A DNA stretch of 64,000 nt, taken from positions 124,673-188,672 of the forward strand of contig NZ_LIPD01000023.1 in NCBI RefSeq assembly GCF_001905545.1, read 5' to 3'. Under the pieces are notes generated by a model. That model was not told the DNA's origin. It saw only the letters and a program-made list of their open reading frames with translations, and ran no database searches. Position 1 is the first letter of the stretch; each line of letters starts with the position of its first letter. This stretch comes from Streptomyces sp. CB02056 (lineage in GTDB: Bacteria; Actinomycetota; Actinomycetes; Streptomycetales; Streptomycetaceae). Below are positions 60,471-64,000 of this stretch, in pieces. Position numbers and translations under genes: made by a program.

Positions 60471-62110
60471 TCACGGTGCCGTTCCCGGTGTTGTTCCTGG
60501 TGTTGTCGCGGTGCTGGTTCTGGTGGTGTTCCAGGCGGTGTGGTAGGTGGCGAGGGCAGCCCGTAGGCGTTGGCCTTGGGGGGTGTCGGGCAGGCGGAGC
60601 CGGCCGCGGCGGCTGGCGAGGTCGGCGGTTGCCTGGCGGGCGGCGGGGAGGACCGTGGTGTTGCCGACGGCCAGTGCCGCGGTGTGCCAGTAGAGCTGTC
60701 GGTTGACGGCTTTCGACAGGCCGGACGTCGGGTCGCCGATGAGGGCCCGGGCGGCGGCGGCGAGTTCGGTCTCGGCGGCCGTGAACGTGTCGTGGCTGTC
60801 GGGTGCCGGTGCGGGTGCCACCGTGCTGCCGGCCCGCCCGCTGGCGGGTTCGTCCCCGGCGGCCGCGAGCGCGTCGTCGTCCCGGCCCCGGCCGGGGGCG
60901 GGGTCCTTCTGCCGCTGCGTCCCGCCGTCGTAGTTCGGCCCGCTCTCCGGTTCGGCGGCCGGCACGTCCGGCCGCTCGCGCGGCCCGGTGGCGGTGTCGT
61001 CGCCGACCTCACCGACCAGGCCGGGGCCCGGCAGGGCGGCGGGTTCGGTCTCGGCGGCCGTGAACGTGTCGTGGCTGTCGGGTGTCGGCGTGGGCACCAC
61101 CGTGGTGTCGGCCCGCCCGCCGTCGGCGGGTTCGGTCTCGGTGGTGGCGGGCGCGGTGTCGTCCTGTTCCGGGCCGGGGCCTGGTGGGGTGGCGGCCCCG
61201 GTCTGGCCGGGTACGGGCCGCTCGGGCCGGTGTGGTGGTGCTACGGCCGGTTCGGGGTGGGTGTGCGGGGTGCCGTCGTCGAAGACGACGGTGAGCCGGG
61301 CACCGGCCGCCGCCGTGTGCTGCGCCCAGGCGGTCCTGTCGTTGCCGCTGGGGTCGGGCTTCGCGCCGGTCGTGGCGGTGGTGGTCTGCTTGCGGTCTTT
61401 GCCGGGGGTGTTGTCGGCCGGGCGGTCGGGAGCCCCTGGTGCGCGTCGGCGGCGGGTGGGGAGGAGTTCGTCGTAGGCGGTGGTGGTGGGCAGGGGGCGG
61501 GTGTCCGGGGGCAGGATGGCCCGGATCCGTACCGGCTCGGCGGCCGGCGCACGGCCACGGTCGGGGCCTTCACCGTGGCCGTGGTCGCCGTCCGGGACCG
61601 GGCGTCCGCCTCCGCCGTCGTCTTGTCTGTCCCGGGCCGGCAGGCGTTCTGGAAGGCGGTCAGCAGGTTCTCGGGGACGGCCTGCTGACCGTGGACCTGC
61701 GCGCGCTTGCCGCGCCCGGCGGGGGCCGCCGCCAGGGCGGTGGCGGCCGTGTCGTCCTGGCGCTCGCGGGCCGCCTGGTCGGGGGTGCGTGCGGGGAGTC
61801 CGAGGAGGGCGAAGGCGCCGTCGAGTGCGGCCCGGGCGGTGCGGGCGTGCCGGACGAACACCGCCACCTGGCCGCCGTCCAGGCCCTCCAGTGCCCGCTG
61901 GGCGTGTTCGTCGCCGCCGAGGCGGGCCAGGAGGGTGCGGGCCTCGGCGCGCAGGGAGGGGAGTTGTTCCTCGAGGCGGCGCCGGCGGTGTTCGGCCTGG
62001 CGGCAGGCGGGGCTGCAGTGCAGGGCGGGGCGGCCGGTGGCCGCCTTCGGCAGGGCGCGGCCACAGCCCGGCCGTGCGCAGCCCGGCTCGATGCTCAAGG
62101 GTTCCGTCAC
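60471..62110 (-). pseudogene. frameshifted zinc-finger gene
   Basis: From the start at 62110, CARPGCGRALPKAATGRPAL with HCSPACRQAEHRRRR is a zinc finger like that of the 42525 protein. A helical part follows (AEARTLLARLGGDEHAQRAL). Near 61555 the frame shifts: the first frame ends as Pro/Arg noise while sense continues in another as RAPAAEPVRIRAILPPDTRP, YDELLPTRRRRAPGAPDRPA and a long acidic linker, ending in LYWHTAALAVGNTTVLPAAR. Restored length is about 545 aa. Either a pseudogene or one sequencing error. Confidence 0.55.
60764..61119. repeat. direct repeat within the frameshifted gene
   Basis: A 42-bp block beginning GTTCGGTCTCGGCGGCCGTG is identical at 60764 and 61042 and remains similar for about 77 bp. 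It encodes SHDTFTAAETE in the linker twice. Confidence 0.7.
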
Positions 62111-62983
62111 ACAGAGGATTCTGACGAAACACCGGCCGGATCGGAAGCGGGCCCCGGCGCGTGAGGCCCGGCCGCGCGCCGTCCCGGCCCCGCCGGCCCC
62201 CGGCCGCGCGCCGTCCCGGCCTCGTCCGCCGCTGGTCTGGGCCGTGCCGGGGTGGTTGCGTCACCGTCTCCCAAGTGACGGAACCACCCGAAGCTCTCAG
62301 GGTGTGACCTGTTGGTGCTGTTGGGCGTGTAATGGCCCTGAAGGCCGGGTTGTCTGGACCTTTGGTTGTTCCTGTTGGGCGCTCGGCGGTGTTGGTGCCG
62401 ACCGCGAGCACGGTGACTGTGTGTGATGGCTGGTGGGGTCGGGGCCGGGTCGGCCCGCTTGAGGGCCGGTGGGGCATTGTTGGATGTGGACTTGGGGGGT
62501 GAATTCCGCCGGGTATTCCACCTGGTTGTTTTGGCGGATTGGTTGCCGGTGGTGGTCTGAATTCGGGTCGGAATTGCGGGTCAGGGGATGGCGGCGAGGG
62601 TTGGTGTTCGGTTTGGTGGGGGTCGGGCCCGGTGTCGTCCGGGCCTGCTGCGCCTGCTCGGCCGCCGCCGTCCCGCCGTCCCGGGTCCGCTGTCCAGGCC
62701 GCGCGCCGTCCGGGTGCGCCGCTGCCGCCGTCCCGGGGCCGTCCGGGCCTCGCTGCGCCGCCGTCGCCGTCCTGTCGTGCTGGCGGCCGTCAGGCCGCCC
62801 TGGTGGTGGTCCGGGAGGCCGTCCCGGCGCTGTTCTGGTGGTGGGTGGGGGTTGTCGCGCGTGCTGTCGCGCCGGGGTGTTGTCGCGTGTTGTGACGTGG
62901 CTGGGTGCCCCCTGTTCCCCTGTGTGTGGTGGGGCGCGACAGGGGCCTGGTGGGCGCCGCGGGTGCCGTTCGGGCGACGGCCG
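62111..62983. other. GC-rich low-complexity gap
   Basis: Repeated CCGTCCCGG, GGCCGCGCGCCGTC and TGGTTGTT-like runs. A 30-bp tandem unit (CGGCCGCGCGCCGTCCCGGC) occurs twice at 62166-62224 and again in part near 62697. No supported gene. 62300-62560 is comparatively GT-rich and may be a long leader. Confidence 0.45.
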
Positions 62984-63023
62984 ACTCAGGTGCTGACCAC
63001 CCGGGGGCGGTCAGCACCTGAGT
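62984..63023 (-). terminator. terminator of the tube protein gene
   Basis: ACTCAGGTGCTGACC at 62984-62998 pairs perfectly with 63009-63023, 25 bp beyond the minus-strand stop. Confidence 0.85.
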
Positions 63024-63048
63024 GTTGGCGTGTTGGGGAGTGCGATGG

Positions 63049-63504
63049 TCAGTGGAAGGTGACGGTGAGCTTGTCGGCGGTGAGGACGACTTCGTCGATG
63101 CCTCCTTCGCCGGTGGCGTTGTCGAGGTTCTGGCCGGACAGCTTGATCGGGAAGGCGTCGGTGATGTTCCAGGTGGTGAACTTGGTGGCACCGGTCTCGT
63201 CGGTGAGGGTGATCGTGCAGTCCTTCTTGTCGACCTTGTTCTCGCTGACGGTGTAGAGCCAGGCGAACAGGGGGCTGTCCTTGGGGATGGTGCCGCGGCG
63301 CAGGGTGATGGCGAGGGTCTGCCGTTGGCCGGGCAGCTTGAAGGCGTTGCCGTTGCCGTCCTTGTACTCGATGGTCTCGATGCCAAGGTCCAGCCCGGAT
63401 ACCGAGGTGAAGGTGCCGTCGGTCTTGCCGTCGCCGTCGATGTCGAGGACGAAACGGTAGGCCGGGATCGGGTAGTCCGTGTTGACGTACTCGATGGTGG
63501 CCAT
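63049..63504 (-). CDS. orphan contractile-injection/phage tail tube protein (gp19-like)
   Basis: A 151-aa protein from ATG 63504 with AGGAGCACGAC upstream. It matches the T4 gp19/eCIS inner-tube family. YPIPAYRFVLDIDGDGKTDG is the start strand, then TFTSVSGLDLGIETIEYKDG, KLPGQRQTLAITLRRGTIPK, LFAWLYTVSENKVDKKDCTI and FTTWNITDAFPIKLSGQNLD. Such proteins stack as hexamers forming the inner tube of contractile injection systems. The DIDGDGKTDG insert is an EF-hand-like Ca-binding loop that is unusual for the family. No sheath, baseplate, spike or ATPase gene is nearby, so it is an orphan copy, perhaps replacing or modifying a chromosomal eCIS tube. Confidence 0.75.
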   Translation of the reverse strand: MATIEYVNTDYPIPAYRFVLDIDGDGKTDGTFTSVSGLDLGIETIEYKDGNGNAFKLPGQRQTLAITLRRGTIPKDSPLFAWLYTVSENKVDKKDCTITLTDETGATKFTTWNITDAFPIKLSGQNLDNATGEGGIDEVVLTADKLTVTFH

Positions 63505-64000
63505 GTCGTGCTCCTGTCGGTGAAGTCGTTGGGGCTCGGAGATGATCGCGGACCACTGCTGACATGCGCAGGAAAAGTCTTAAAGATCACCGGATGGGGA
63601 AGCCGGCGACTAACCTGTCCGCGCTGCAGCCCCTGGCCGCCGTCTGGGGTCGCCGGCGCCGCCCCTGGGCTCGCCGTTCGGGGCGGCTGGGTGGTCGGGG
63701 CGGCGACGGTCGTCGGGAGGGCCGGCCTTGTCGGCGGCTTGGTCCTGGTGGTGGTGCTCGGCGGCCGCCTGGCCGTCCCGTCCGAGCCGCCCGGTGCCGC
63801 GCCCCGTTGCCGGGCCCTGGCCCTGGCCGTCGTCCTGGTCGGCCGCCAGGCCGTCCTGCTGGGCCCGGCTCGGCCGCTGCCGGGGCTGCCCGCTGCTGGG
63901 CCCTGGCCGCCCGTCCAGGCCGCCGTTCTGGCCGTCCCGGCCCCGGGTTGCTCGGCCGTCTCGGGGCCCGTCCTGGCCGCCGTCCTGGTCCGGTGTTCGG
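63505..64000. other. promoter of tube gene, then GC-rich low-complexity DNA
   Basis: 63530-63600 holds an AT-rich stretch (AAAAGTCTTAAAGATCAC) likely to be the promoter of the tube gene. From 63620 to the window end the DNA is repetitive GGCCGTCCTGG/GCCGCC-type sequence with no supported gene. Confidence 0.5.

Noticed and set aside
1..64000. tRNA, rRNA, insertion sequences, integrase and attachment sites
   Set aside because: No cloverleaf-like or rRNA segment, no transposase motif and no direct-repeat boundaries were recognised by eye; tRNAscan-SE and ISfinder searches would settle this.

Overview
The window is about 72% GC, with strong GC bias at third codon positions, many GTG starts and 4-bp ATGA/GTGA gene overlaps. 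This points to a Streptomyces/Kitasatospora-type actinomycete. The content looks like accessory DNA, most likely a large (possibly linear) plasmid or a plasmid-derived island. There is a complete iteron-type replication module but no rRNA, tRNA, ribosomal or central-metabolism genes. Many genes are small or orphan, paralogues are scattered, and there are several relics. I see no telomere, transposase, integrase, conjugation ATPase, ParA or CRISPR array.

Layout. 0-9 kb: a possible toxin-antitoxin pair, a DUF6083 protein, then a divergent pair made of an FBH1/UvrD-like helicase with a C-terminal nuclease-like domain and a zinc-hook SMC/Rad50-type ATPase. 9-13.5 kb: copy 1 of a duplicated cassette (about 310-aa protein plus 74-aa membrane protein; sigma-70-like factor plus helical partner) and a DUF6215-like membrane protein. 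13.7-17 kb: two decayed genes, a ligA C-terminal relic and a large multiply frameshifted gene. 17.3-21.7 kb: iteron origin, prim-pol, SF3 helicase and two small followers. 22-28 kb: HTH-gene relics, a polymorphic toxin with its immunity gene, an endonuclease/exonuclease/phosphatase-family protein, and a short Trp-rich peptide gene. 28-32 kb: an HTH protein with a strong operator, a zinc-containing Cas8b-like orphan, and an SOS-box operon with an ImuA'-like gene. 32.4-35.9 kb: copy 2 of the duplicated cassette. 36-42 kb: an HTH/coiled-coil/TPR protein, a chimeric junction of two truncated genes, and small unknown operons. 42-46 kb: a repeat-rich control region around a zinc-finger protein and a replication-relaxation protein. 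46-50 kb: a secreted lectin plus pore-former-like protein, a degenerate Nudix gene, and a membrane HTH protein. 52-55 kb: a perfect 23-bp inverted-repeat operator, a small DNA-binding protein, a MucR-like regulator and the intact member of the HTH family. 55-60 kb: a secreted ricin-B lectin, a secreted HNH nuclease and small unknowns. 60-64 kb: a frameshifted zinc-finger gene, GC-rich low-complexity DNA and an orphan contractile-injection tube protein.

How it fits together. The plasmid replicates from iterons read by the prim-pol/helicase operon. Two sigma-factor/partner operons, each next to a cassette with a CRP-like site, suggest duplicated plasmid-borne regulatory systems of unknown output. 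Several genes concern DNA processing (helicase-nuclease, SMC ATPase, SOS-controlled ImuA') or interbacterial conflict (REase-fold toxin, lectin-aerolysin-like protein, secreted HNH nuclease). Gene names rest on motifs read by eye; no database search was possible.
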